The translations under genes were made by a program, and so were the position numbers. Under the pieces are notes generated by a model. The model did no database searches and was not told where the DNA came from. It saw only the letters and a list, made by a program, of their open reading frames with translations. A stretch of 41,652 nt of DNA from an uncultured Oscillospiraceae bacterium (lineage in GTDB: Bacteria; Bacillota; Clostridia; Oscillospirales; Oscillospiraceae). Of the stretch, positions 8,094 through 14,645 are shown piece by piece; position 1 is the stretch's first letter, and every line of letters starts with the position of its first letter. The stretch lies in assembly GCA_948616425.1 (NCBI GenBank), contig CAPGBJ010000100.1:1-41652 (forward strand). Direction: 5' to 3'.

Positions 8094-8122
8094 ATTATAC
8101 TCTTCTTTCTGGCTAATTGCAA
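8094..8122 (-). promoter_or_regulatory. Sigma-A promoter of the PH-like/SHOCT gene
   Basis: Read on the minus strand, TTGCAA (8117-8122) and a perfect TATAAT (8094-8099) are 17 bp apart. The leader to the start codon is about 90 bases. Confidence 0.8.
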
Positions 8123-8212
8123 TATATAAATTATGTTTTCTGGCAATTAGCGTGTTTAATTTCTGGCTGTACGCTGTAAAATCTATCAATAAGACAGTTA
8201 AGGGGAAACACG

Positions 8213-8572
8213 ATGGATTTAACACTTATGGGCAGCAAAATCAAGGCAGAGCGAAAACGGCTCAACTTGACATTGGAAACATTATCGGAGCAGATAGGAA
8301 TATCCAGAAACTACCTTTGGGAAATAGAGGCAGGACGTAAGGCCCCCGCATTGAATACACTTTTCAATTTAGGTGTTACCCTTAATGTGTCCATTGATTA
8401 TCTGCTGGGGGCCTCCGCCGAAAAGAAAAGTATCAGCGGCAATTCTCCCGCTACAGAACGTGATTTAGAGATTGCACGGATAATGAAAGCACTAAATGAG
8501 TACGAAATAAAAGAGTTATCACTAATATCTAACGTAATATATGACTTTTCAAGGTATTTTGAAGAAAAATAG
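8213..8572 (+). CDS. XRE-family transcriptional regulator
   Basis: The protein has 119 residues. A Cro/C1-type helix-turn-helix fills about residues 6-62: IKAERKRLNLTLETLSEQIG is the first part, and ISRNYLWEIEAGRKAPALN is the recognition helix and its follow-up. The C-terminal half is an uncharacterised helical region. The ribosome site AAGGGG precedes ATG 8213. The gene is divergent from the PH-like/SHOCT gene and upstream of the primase, so it is a candidate repressor of element genes. Its TAG stop overlaps the foot of a terminator hairpin, so this TAG is a genuine stop. Confidence 0.88.
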   Translation: MDLTLMGSKIKAERKRLNLTLETLSEQIGISRNYLWEIEAGRKAPALNTLFNLGVTLNVSIDYLLGASAEKKSISGNSPATERDLEIARIMKALNEYEIKELSLISNVIYDFSRYFEEK

Positions 8573-8607
8573 CAAGCGCGGTTACTGGAAAGCCGTGCTT
8601 GCTTTTT
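8572..8607 (+). terminator. Terminator of the XRE gene
   Basis: Arms GCAAGCGCGG and CCGTGCTTGC (one G-U pair) followed by five T. It starts at the last base of the TAG stop codon. Confidence 0.85.
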
Positions 8608-8610
8608 GTT

Positions 8611-8733
8611 ATGAGGAAAATACCACCGCCGCCGCTCGACTGTATAACCGCCGCCGTTTTCGGCCGTTTCCGCCGTAATTTTGTGTCGGTCGGGAAATCC
8701 GCCGAGAAAACCAGCATTGAAAAATCAAAATGA
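8611..8733 (+). CDS. Possible 40-residue peptide gene
   Basis: An ATG-to-TGA frame begins MRKIPPPPLDCITAAVFG and ends in a charged Lys/Glu/Ser tail. There is no ribosome site (the upstream bases are the terminator T-run), so translation is doubtful. Runs of CCGCCG may simply create an open frame. I list it only because the surrounding 490 bp holds no other gene. Confidence 0.2.
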   Translation: MRKIPPPPLDCITAAVFGRFRRNFVSVGKSAEKTSIEKSK

Positions 8734-8750
8734 GATTTTCCCGTAACATT

Positions 8751-8780
8751 CCCCCCGATGGCCTTGTGGCTGTCGGGGGG
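8751..8780. repeat. GC-rich hairpin in the primase upstream region
   Basis: Six C and six G close a 13-bp stem with two G-U pairs around a TTGT loop. No T-run follows on the plus strand. It could be a structural element or a weak terminator. Confidence 0.5.
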
Positions 8781-8932
8781 GGCTTCTGCTGTCGGTGTCC
8801 CGCTCCGCAACACGAAAAATCGTATCAGCCGATATTCCTTGAATGTGCATTTTCAAGAAATAGCTGCCGCTATGGGGAAAGGATTTGAGAGCAGAATGAA
8901 TATTTTTGTTTGATTTGTTTTTCTGTCGATTT

Positions 8933-8958
8933 TCTAAAGTTTAGAGACTGAAACAGTC
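8933..8958. promoter_or_regulatory. Two abutting perfect palindromes before the primase promoter
   Basis: TCTAAA-G-TTTAGA (8933-8945) is followed without a gap by GACTG-AAA-CAGTC (8946-8958), ending 2 bp before the -35 box. The position suits an activator or repressor operator; a replication-initiator site is also possible. Confidence 0.5.
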
Positions 8959-8960
8959 AT

Positions 8961-8990
8961 TTTACGGCGAAAAAATTTTTGTGTTATAAT
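8961..8990 (+). promoter_or_regulatory. Promoter of the primase gene pair
   Basis: TTTACG (8961-8966) and a perfect TATAAT (8985-8990) are 18 bp apart. The predicted leader runs about 65 bases to the ribosome site AAAGGAG at 9047-9053. Confidence 0.75.
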
Positions 8991-9061
8991 ATATATAGAA
9001 AGTGAGAGAGGCGCAAGGTTAATCACTTTCTAACCAAATTTGAGTAAAAGGAGTGTGTTTC

Positions 9062-10294
9062 GTGATGAAATGCAACAATTAGGATTCTTTCGCGGTAAAA
9101 GCCGCTCCGCGCTACGATGACATTATCGACTATGTGGATGGAGATACATTCTTCAACTTCTTCCATGACTTGGGTGCAGACCCGCAGTGGTGTCAATGCG
9201 GCGGCAAGGAGGCTATCAAACTGCTGACCATCTGCCATCACGGGACACACCACAATGCAGCCTTTGACCCGGAAACCCACAATGTTACTTGCTTCAGCGA
9301 TTGTGGTGATACCGTAAAACTCCACACATGGATTTGCCGTGTGCTGGACACCGAAAACCCCAACGAGGGCAAGGAGTTTTTTGCGGATTGGCTGAACGGA
9401 CAGGGTATTGACCTTGATATTGATTTTACCATCAGTAGAACCAGCCGTTCAGAGGGGAACGGCAAATTGTTCGACCCATTCCTACACATTGATATGGTGC
9501 AAGGCATTGAGACAAATATCATTGCCGACCTCTATTCCCATTTCGATACGTCTGCGGAAACGCTGTCGCGTTTGTGCTGGCACACCGAGGACGGGATTCC
9601 CGTTGAACAGCTTGCCGCGTTCCAAGTGGCCTACAACCCGGAGAATAGGACAATCATCTTGCCCCATCACAACGCCAACGGCGAAATTGTAGGCTTGTAC
9701 GAGCGTACTTTCGATTTGCTCCGTGACGATGTGAAGCAAATGTTCATCGAGTGGGAACAGGACATTTACACGCCGCTCATCAGCCGTCAAATCTACGCCG
9801 CGCCTAAATCCAAGTATATGCCGCTGTTGAAAAGTGAGAAGTATCGGACAAAGACCAAGCCGTGTTGGAGTTTCCCCAATGGACAAAATCTCTATGGCTT
9901 ACATAAAGCGAAAGAGGCCATTGCGGAAAAGGGTATGGCAATCGTCTTTGAGGGGGCCAAGAGTGTTATGCTGGCCCATGCCTACGGCTATCCCTATGCA
10001 GTTGCCACACACACCTTTGGTGCAAGCCTTGGTCAGCTTGCTTTGCTGGCGCAAGCGGGGGCCGCCGAAATCATCCTTGCTTTTGACCGCCAATACCGGG
10101 GGACAGAGGGGAATGAGTGGGAGAAATACGAAAAACGGACAAGGGGCCTTTCGGAACGTGTAGATATGTTGAGTTTCAGCCGTATTGTAGATACTGGCAG
10201 TTTACTCCGCTACAAGGACGCACCCATCGACCAAGGCAAGGAAGTCTTTCAACAGCTTTTTGACAATCGGGAGGTATTGAAAAAAATGTGGTAA
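9062..10294 (+). pseudogene. CHC2 zinc-finger/toprim DNA primase with an in-frame TAG at codon 7
   Basis: The natural start is GTG 9062 or ATG 9065, eight or more bases after AAAGGAG. Five or six codons later comes TAG (9080-9082). The same frame then continues as coding sequence (DSFAVKAAPRYDDIIDY...) to TAA 10294, 410 codons in all. The only start after the TAG is GTG 9134, which lacks a ribosome site and would remove 18 downstream residues. A zinc-binding region (CHHGTHHNAAF then CFSDCGD) and a toprim core (VFEGAKSVMLAHAYG, IILAFDRQY) mark it as a primase of the type carried by mobile elements. It probably primes element replication. It is inactive, poorly expressed from the internal GTG, or read through. 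Confidence 0.8.
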
Positions 10295-11391
10295 GCAACA
10301 AAAACATAGTCTGTGTCCCGCTCCCGCTCGAAAGAGCGGGGCGGGGAGCCGCCGAACCGCCGACCTTTCGCGGGGAGCCGATTGCATGGCTGACCGTCCC
10401 AACAACGAAAACCGTTGTCACGGCAAACGCCTTTGGTGACAGCGAAGCCAGCGAGAGGCCGGGGCGGAAAAATCACTTCATCCTCTATGGCGGCAATCAA
10501 TACAAGCGAGAAGAATTTTATCAAATGGCGTTCCCGTAGGACTACCGCAAATATCCGTACAAGGTGGCCTTTGCCACGGACGATATTTACAGACTGGGCG
10601 GGAGCCAGCGGGCAAAACTGCAATATCACATTCTGGCACAGCGTTTCCCGCTCGTCTATGTAGCCACCGAGGATAAGAAAGATTTAGAGCGGTTTGCCGC
10701 GCAGTCTGAAACCTAGGCCGCGCAGCTGTGGCTTGCCCGTATGCGCTGGCCCCAAGGCCACGAAAAAATGGTGTCATTCGGGCAAGCCCTGAGCGTGGAG
10801 GGCAAAGCCAGCGGGGGCCGGGTCAAGGGCCTTTGGTGCTACAGGGCCGAACTGGACGCTACAAGGGCCGTTTACACCGGGTACACAATGACATGGGAAT
10901 TGTGGGCTGTCCCGCTCCTGCAATATCTGACGGGCCAGAGAGAGGCCAGAACCGCCGCCGCGCTGGACATCATTCAAACGGTCATGCGGTTACTGTACTA
11001 TCGAGATGGCCTTTATCTGACCGTCCCCGACGATATTCGGCGGGCAATCGTCAAATGGGCCTATCAATATCTGAAAGACGGAGCCGCGCCCTTCCCCTTT
11101 GCCGGGGACATGGGGAGCGACAGCTATCAATTCACGGTTGACTTTGAGCGCGACACGTCCCTAAAGGAGAATGTCAATATTCACGCTGACATGGGCAAGT
11201 ACAACACCGCCCACAACGCAGAAAAAGCCTCCCGCCGAACCGTGAAACGCTTTGCCGATTTGACCGGGGACAGGTGGACAACTGCCGAACTCCACGCACA
11301 AGGTTTCACGGATAGGAATATCAAGACATTCTGTAAAGATGGCCTGATAAAAAAGCTTTATCAAGGCCGCTATCAAAGAATTTCCGGGTGA
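10288..11391 (+). pseudogene. Unknown replication-linked gene with two in-frame TAG codons
   Basis: One frame runs 367 codons from GTG 10288, overlapping the primase stop by 7 bp, to TGA 11391. It is broken only by TAG at 10537-10539 and 10714-10716. Coding character is continuous across both: ...EEFYQMAFP, TAG, DYRKYPYKVAFATDD..., then ...AAQSET, TAG, AAQLWLARMRWPQ.... There is no frameshift and no in-frame TAA or TGA. I do not recognise the family. The C-terminal third has a helical, DNA-binding-like ending (GFTDRNIKTFCKDGLIKKLYQ). As written, the longest uninterrupted product is 216 residues from ATG 10741. Overlap with the primase suggests a joint role in replication. Confidence 0.7.
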
Positions 11392-11408
11392 TTACTGGGA
11401 CTTTGCAA

Positions 11409-11458
11409 ACGCTCCCGGAAGTTGGTAATTAGAGAATAAAACCAACTTCCGGGAGCGT
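11409..11458. repeat. Perfect 18-bp inverted repeat, no T-run
   Basis: Arms at 11409-11426 and 11441-11458 are perfectly complementary around a 14-base AT-rich loop. No U-tract follows. It sits in the 126-bp gap between the interrupted gene and the next gene. A single-strand origin, a transfer origin or an RNA-processing hairpin are all possible. Confidence 0.75.
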
Positions 11459-11517
11459 GATGAAAGTCACAGGCAGAACTTGAAAATACACATTCAAAAA
11501 TAGGAAGGAGCCAAAAA

Positions 11518-11841
11518 ATGGCTACCGTAGTAAACAACTTTGATAATTTCATTGAATACATCGTTTCCGCTTTCGAGGCGGAAATGCACAACGTAGAGCG
11601 CAATAATATTTGGGCCGCAATCGCCAACGGGAACCCTTACCCGGCGCATGAGGCTTTCACCCGTAGCAGACGGTCAGGCCCGGAACATGAGCAACAGCGA
11701 AGTGCTCTGCGCTCTGCTTTGCGGCGTGTGCTGGGGGCAGAGGAACAGCAAGCAGAAATGATGTTGCCCGCCGCCGAGGAAGCAATACAAATCGCCATAG
11801 CAAGACTGAAAGACTGGCTTGACGGGTATCACTTCCGTTAA
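11518..11841 (+). CDS. Unknown element protein, 107 residues
   Basis: I do not recognise a family. The protein is predicted to be largely helical and soluble: an acidic N-terminal helix (VNNFDNFIEYIVSAFEAEM), an Arg/Ser/Glu-rich middle with SALRSALRRVLGAEEQQ, and a C-terminal amphipathic helix ending KDWLDGYHF. There are no cysteines and no membrane segment. A strong GGAAGGAG site precedes ATG 11518, so translation is likely. It follows the replication genes and the 18-bp hairpin and ends in a strong bidirectional terminator. Confidence 0.7.
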   Translation: MATVVNNFDNFIEYIVSAFEAEMHNVERNNIWAAIANGNPYPAHEAFTRSRRSGPEHEQQRSALRSALRRVLGAEEQQAEMMLPAAEEAIQIAIARLKDWLDGYHFR

Positions 11842-11849
11842 AAACCGCC

Positions 11850-11882
11850 GAGGCGGGAGAGGTTTGCAACCTCTCCCGCCTC
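11850..11882. terminator. Strong terminator between convergent genes
   Basis: Perfect 13-base arms (GGCGGGAGAGGTT and complement) around TGC, extendable by two pairs. A-run on the left and a T-rich stretch on the right allow use from either side. Confidence 0.85.
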
Positions 11883-11980
11883 TATTCTTCTTCATTGTCT
11901 GTTTTGGTATCAGGCTTTTTCTCCCATTCAAGAATTTCCTCCATGATGAGGGCAAGGGGCAAGTCTGTATCTGGAAACAT
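11882..11980 (-). CDS. Small protein of 32 residues
   Basis: ATG 11980 has GGAGG eight bases upstream. The product begins MFPDTDLPLALIMEEILEWE and ends with a strongly acidic tail. The TAG stop touches the terminator hairpin. No family is recognised. It lies downstream of and in the same direction as the Cro-like regulator, so the two may share a transcript. A 60-residue frame on the same strand (11928-12110, MDKITPDTGDICP...) overlaps it out of frame and lacks a clear ribosome site. Confidence 0.5.
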   Translation of the reverse strand: MFPDTDLPLALIMEEILEWEKKPDTKTDNEEE

Positions 11981-12137
11981 GAAAATCCTCCATTCTGACA
12001 GGCCGCGCAGCGGCGCGGAACCTGTTCAATAAAACAGATGGTTTTGTGAACACTTGCACAGGGGCGGAAACGGGGCAAATATCCCCGGTATCAGGGGTAA
12101 TTTTGTCCATGAAAACAAAGCGGCCTTTTCGTGAACA

Positions 12138-12347
12138 CTACCCCTCTTTAACGTATTCCAGCAAGTCCCCCGGCTGGCAGTCCAGCAGTTCACAGATTTT
12201 GGAAACATTCTGCAAAGAAATGTACTTGCTTTCTCTAAGGGCCTGTATCACGCCCTCCGACAGTAATTTATCTTTCCGCAAGGTGCTGGTATTGTATCCC
12301 GCTTCTTTCAGCGCGGCAATAATATCAATCTTGTATTTGATACCCAT
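12138..12347 (-). CDS. Small Cro/C1-type helix-turn-helix regulator
   Basis: The 69-residue protein consists almost entirely of a helix-turn-helix: IDIIAALKEAGYNTSTLRKD, LSEGVIQALRESKYISLQNV and KICELLDCQPGDLLEY. It resembles the YozG-like HTH_26 group in Gram-positive bacteria and their elements. I chose ATG 12347, which has GGAGG eight bases upstream; an earlier in-frame ATG at 12395 has no such site. It is divergent from the gene at 12559. The space between holds three 22-bp palindromes, so it is the obvious candidate to bind them and repress both directions. Confidence 0.85.
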   Translation of the reverse strand: MGIKYKIDIIAALKEAGYNTSTLRKDKLLSEGVIQALRESKYISLQNVSKICELLDCQPGDLLEYVKEG

Positions 12348-12415
12348 GGTATTTCCTCCCATTTGGGCCGCTGAAAAATTGCGGCCCTTTTCCATTGTCC
12401 TTATTGTAGCACAGA

Positions 12416-12506
12416 TTTACACAGAAATCAATGTAAAATATCAATAAAGATTTACACGGAATTTTGTGTAAATTGCGAATTGTATTTACACAGAAAATGG
12501 TGTAAA
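12416..12506. promoter_or_regulatory. Three 22-bp palindromic operators at 34-35 bp spacing
   Basis: Copies at 12416-12437, 12451-12472 and 12485-12506 share TTTACA-C at one end and (G)TGTAAA at the other, with AT-rich centres. The third also supplies a possible plus-strand -35 (TTTACA) 17 bp from TAATAA at 12508-12513. Start-to-start distances are 35 and 34 bp. Confidence 0.75.
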
Positions 12507-12558
12507 ATAATAATCAGTTAAGGGGAACACCCCAAATAAAACAAAAGGAGATTTGAAC

Positions 12559-12837
12559 ATGAGCAGAAATGAACTGGTTGCCAAAATCGAAGCGCTGAAC
12601 GAATGGGAAACCGTCATTGAAGAAGCCAAGGCAGAGGCCGAAGCCATCCGGGACAGCATTAAAGCCGAAATGCTGGAACGGGAAACAGAAGAATTGACCG
12701 CTGGACAGTATATCGTGCGCTGGACTTCCGTTATCTCCAACAGGTTCGATACCACCGCTTTCAAAAAGGTCATGCCAGACGTTTACAAGGCTTACACGAA
12801 AGCCGTTTCCAGCCGCCGCTTTTCCATCAGCGCATAA
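12559..12837 (+). CDS. Unknown element protein, 92 residues
   Basis: I do not recognise a family. The first half is a long charged helix, probably a coiled coil (ELVAKIEALNEWETVIEEAK and on to ERETEELTAG). The second half is a compact basic region with IVRWTSVISNRFDTTAF and VYKAYTKAVSSRRFSI. It has AAAGGAG before ATG 12559; a TTG two codons earlier is less likely. It is controlled from the region with the three palindromes, divergent from the Cro-like regulator. Nothing indicates a membrane or metal site. Confidence 0.75.
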   Translation: MSRNELVAKIEALNEWETVIEEAKAEAEAIRDSIKAEMLERETEELTAGQYIVRWTSVISNRFDTTAFKKVMPDVYKAYTKAVSSRRFSISA

Positions 12838-12842
12838 GAAAA

Positions 12843-12938
12843 GGCCCTTGCGTGAACACCGACCAAAGTAGACACGCAAGAGGCCCCACCCCCCACCAAT
12901 CACGGAGAGGGCAAGAGATATTATAGCTTGCCCTCTCC
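12843..12938. repeat. Two hairpins between the 92-residue gene and the SprT-like gene
   Basis: The first pairs CTTGCGTG (12847-12854) with CACGCAAG (12873-12880), extended by GGCC/GGCC with one bulge. The second pairs GGAGAGGGCAAG (12904-12915) with its perfect complement (12927-12938). Neither has a strong T-run, so partial termination or mRNA processing is the likely role. Confidence 0.6.
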
Positions 12939-12970
12939 CAAAAATCAAGATAAAAAGGAGCTTTTCAGAA

Positions 12971-13618
12971 ATGAAACAGTTGACAAGCTATAATCGGGTA
13001 GCCGGGTATCTCAATAAAATGTTTGATATGCTGAACGCAGAATTTTTTGAGGGTACACTTTCAAGGCCCACTATCACGATACAGTCAACGCCCCGCGCCT
13101 ATGGTCACTTCTCTTTGCGGGATGATACATGGACTTCCGCCACAGGGGACAGCCACGAAATCAACATCGGCGCGGGGACGCTGGCGCGGCCCATCGAGGA
13201 AGTAGCCGCCACCCTCTTACACGAAATGGTACACTATTTCAACTATAAAAACGGGGTACAGGATTGCAGCCGGGGGAACACCTACCACAACAAAAAGTTT
13301 AAGGCCGCAGCCGAGGCCCGCGGCCTGACTGTCACCCACAGCGACAAATACGGCTGGTCACATACCGCCCCCGGCGAAGCTTTGTTGGACTTCATCCTTG
13401 AAAACGGCTTGACCGACATTCTGATAAATCGGAACGAATACGGCGGTTTTCAAGTGACAGGAACGGGGACGCACAGCGGCACAGGAGCGACCCCGCCGCG
13501 CCGACCGTCCAGCACGAGAAAGTATATTTGCCCCTGTTGCAGAAATTCCGTCCGGGCTACAAAATCGGTCAATATCGCCTGTTTAGACTGTGATGTGCAA
13601 ATGGTAGTTGCCGGGTAA
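12971..13618 (+). CDS. SprT-like zinc metallopeptidase with C-terminal zinc ribbon
   Basis: The protein has 215 residues. The SprT-like fold (about 10-125) contains the zinc-protease motif H84-E85-M86-V87-H88 in TLLHEMVHYFNYKN, a further candidate ligand at H106 (NTYHNKKF) and the upstream MLNAEFFEGTLSRP stretch common in the family. The C terminus carries CPCC and CLDC, a zinc ribbon that probably binds DNA. Eukaryotic SPRTN relatives cleave DNA-protein crosslinks; bacterial element-borne members may clear proteins from replicating DNA, but this is inference. AAAAGGAG precedes ATG 12971. Confidence 0.9.
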   Translation: MKQLTSYNRVAGYLNKMFDMLNAEFFEGTLSRPTITIQSTPRAYGHFSLRDDTWTSATGDSHEINIGAGTLARPIEEVAATLLHEMVHYFNYKNGVQDCSRGNTYHNKKFKAAAEARGLTVTHSDKYGWSHTAPGEALLDFILENGLTDILINRNEYGGFQVTGTGTHSGTGATPPRRPSSTRKYICPCCRNSVRATKSVNIACLDCDVQMVVAG

Positions 13619-13668
13619 CATACACAGGGCGGGGAGCAATCCCCGCCCCCATAGAGGGGGATATAAAT

Positions 13669-14274
13669 ATGATTTACGGATATGCGCGTTGTTCCACCAA
13701 TGAGAGCAAACAGGACATAAACAGGCAAGTCCGCGAATTGAAAGCGGCAGGAGCGGAACAGATATTTTTGGAGTACGAACACGGGGACAGCAAAATCAAG
13801 AGCCAGCAGCGGGCCATGCTGGAACAGGCCCAAGCCGGGGACAGTATTATCACACTGGAAGTCCCCCGCCTTGCCCGCAGCACACAGCAGCTATGTGAGA
13901 TTATCGACACAGTGAGCGCAAAGCACTTGCGATTGCAAATAATAGGCAGTATCACTCTTGATTGCCGCAACGGACAGGCCGACCCCATGAGCGAGGCATT
14001 TTTACAAATAGCTGGGGTATTCAGTCAGTTGGAGCTTTCCATGATACGCGCCCGCGTCCGTTCTGGAATGGCAAACGCAAAAGCCAAGGGGAAGCAGATA
14101 GGCAGACCACAGACCACCGCCGAGGATATACCGCCTATCTTCTTCCGCCATTACCCCGCCTTTTCCGCTGGAAGTCTGAACGTCAGCGAGTTAGCGCGGG
14201 TATGCAATCTGAGCCGCACAACGGTATATAAATATATCAGCATGGTACAGCAATATCATGGGGGCAAGCCGTAG
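13669..14274 (+). CDS. Small serine recombinase (resolvase/invertase family)
   Basis: The protein has 201 residues, the usual size for resolvases and invertases. The N-terminal catalytic domain has the nucleophile S9 in YGYARCSTNE, then LEVPRLARS with the conserved arginines and the helix-E segment QLELSMIRARVRSGMANAKAKG. A short HTH follows (LSRTTVYKYI near residue 185). No transposase accompanies it, so it probably resolves element multimers or inverts a segment rather than moving a transposon. A ribosome site (GAGGGGG) lies before ATG 13669. The TAG stop lies in the loop of a hairpin. Confidence 0.92.
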   Translation: MIYGYARCSTNESKQDINRQVRELKAAGAEQIFLEYEHGDSKIKSQQRAMLEQAQAGDSIITLEVPRLARSTQQLCEIIDTVSAKHLRLQIIGSITLDCRNGQADPMSEAFLQIAGVFSQLELSMIRARVRSGMANAKAKGKQIGRPQTTAEDIPPIFFRHYPAFSAGSLNVSELARVCNLSRTTVYKYISMVQQYHGGKP

Positions 14275-14284
14275 CTTGCCCCCA
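14259..14284. terminator. Hairpin between convergent genes
   Basis: Perfect 11-base arms (TGGGGGCAAGC and complement) with loop CGTA span the stop codon of the recombinase, 4 bp before the stop of the minus-strand gene. There is no clear T-run, so strength is uncertain. Confidence 0.65.
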
Positions 14285-14287
14285 TAA

Positions 14288-14512
14288 TTAGTCATCTCTA
14301 AAATGCCGACCTTTTTCTGTAATACGATAGGTACGTTCACTTCTCCCAGATACAGGGCTAATTAGCCCCAGTTCAAGCGCCGTACTTATTGCCGCTTCAT
14401 CATAATGCCGCAATCGGAGCAAACGGCTATGCGTAACTACTGTACCCCTTGTAAATTGCATTAACATACTGTAGTATTTTCCGCGCAATTCACGCATTTC
14501 TTGTTCTGTCAT
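14288..14512 (-). CDS. Unknown small protein, winged-helix-like
   Basis: The 74 residues start at ATG 14512, with GGAAGGG upstream; a TTG five codons earlier is less likely. The order of segments (helix TEQEMRELRGKYYSMLMQF, helix-turn THSRLLRLRHYDEAAISTAL, then LGLISPVSG and the strand-like RTYRITEKGRHF) resembles a winged helix ending in a small wing. I therefore suspect DNA binding but recognise no family. It is divergent from the WYL regulator. A TATAAT on the minus strand (about 14550) may be its -10 box. Confidence 0.6.
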   Translation of the reverse strand: MTEQEMRELRGKYYSMLMQFTRGTVVTHSRLLRLRHYDEAAISTALELGLISPVSGRSERTYRITEKGRHFRDD

Positions 14513-14584
14513 ATACTGCCCTTCCAATTTTGAATATTAAATATCGTATCACATTATAAAAGATAAAACAACTACATATCCCGC

Positions 14585-14613
14585 TTTTCACACTCTTTCT
14601 AATGTGCTATAAT
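14585..14613 (+). promoter_or_regulatory. Promoter of the WYL-regulator gene
   Basis: TTTTCA (14585-14590) and a perfect TATAAT (14608-14613) are 17 bp apart, 33 bp before the start codon. The ribosome site AGGAGG follows. Confidence 0.7.
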
Positions 14614-14645
14614 AATAAAAAGCAGCATTATAGGAGGCCCCCGGA

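Noticed and set aside
9062..11391. Genome-wide reassignment of TAG to an amino acid
   Set aside because: Many chromosomal genes here (rsmH, ftsI, murG, murA, divIB, glnA, the MFS gene) and several element genes end in TAG, some directly at terminator hairpins. TAG is therefore a normal stop in this organism; only local read-through or decay remains.
12416..12506. Mini CRISPR array
   Set aside because: The three 22-bp repeats are palindromic, the gaps are only 12-13 bp, and no cas gene is nearby. They fit operators.
13669..14274. Tn3-type transposon
   Set aside because: Only a resolvase-like gene is present; no transposase and no terminal repeats bracket it.
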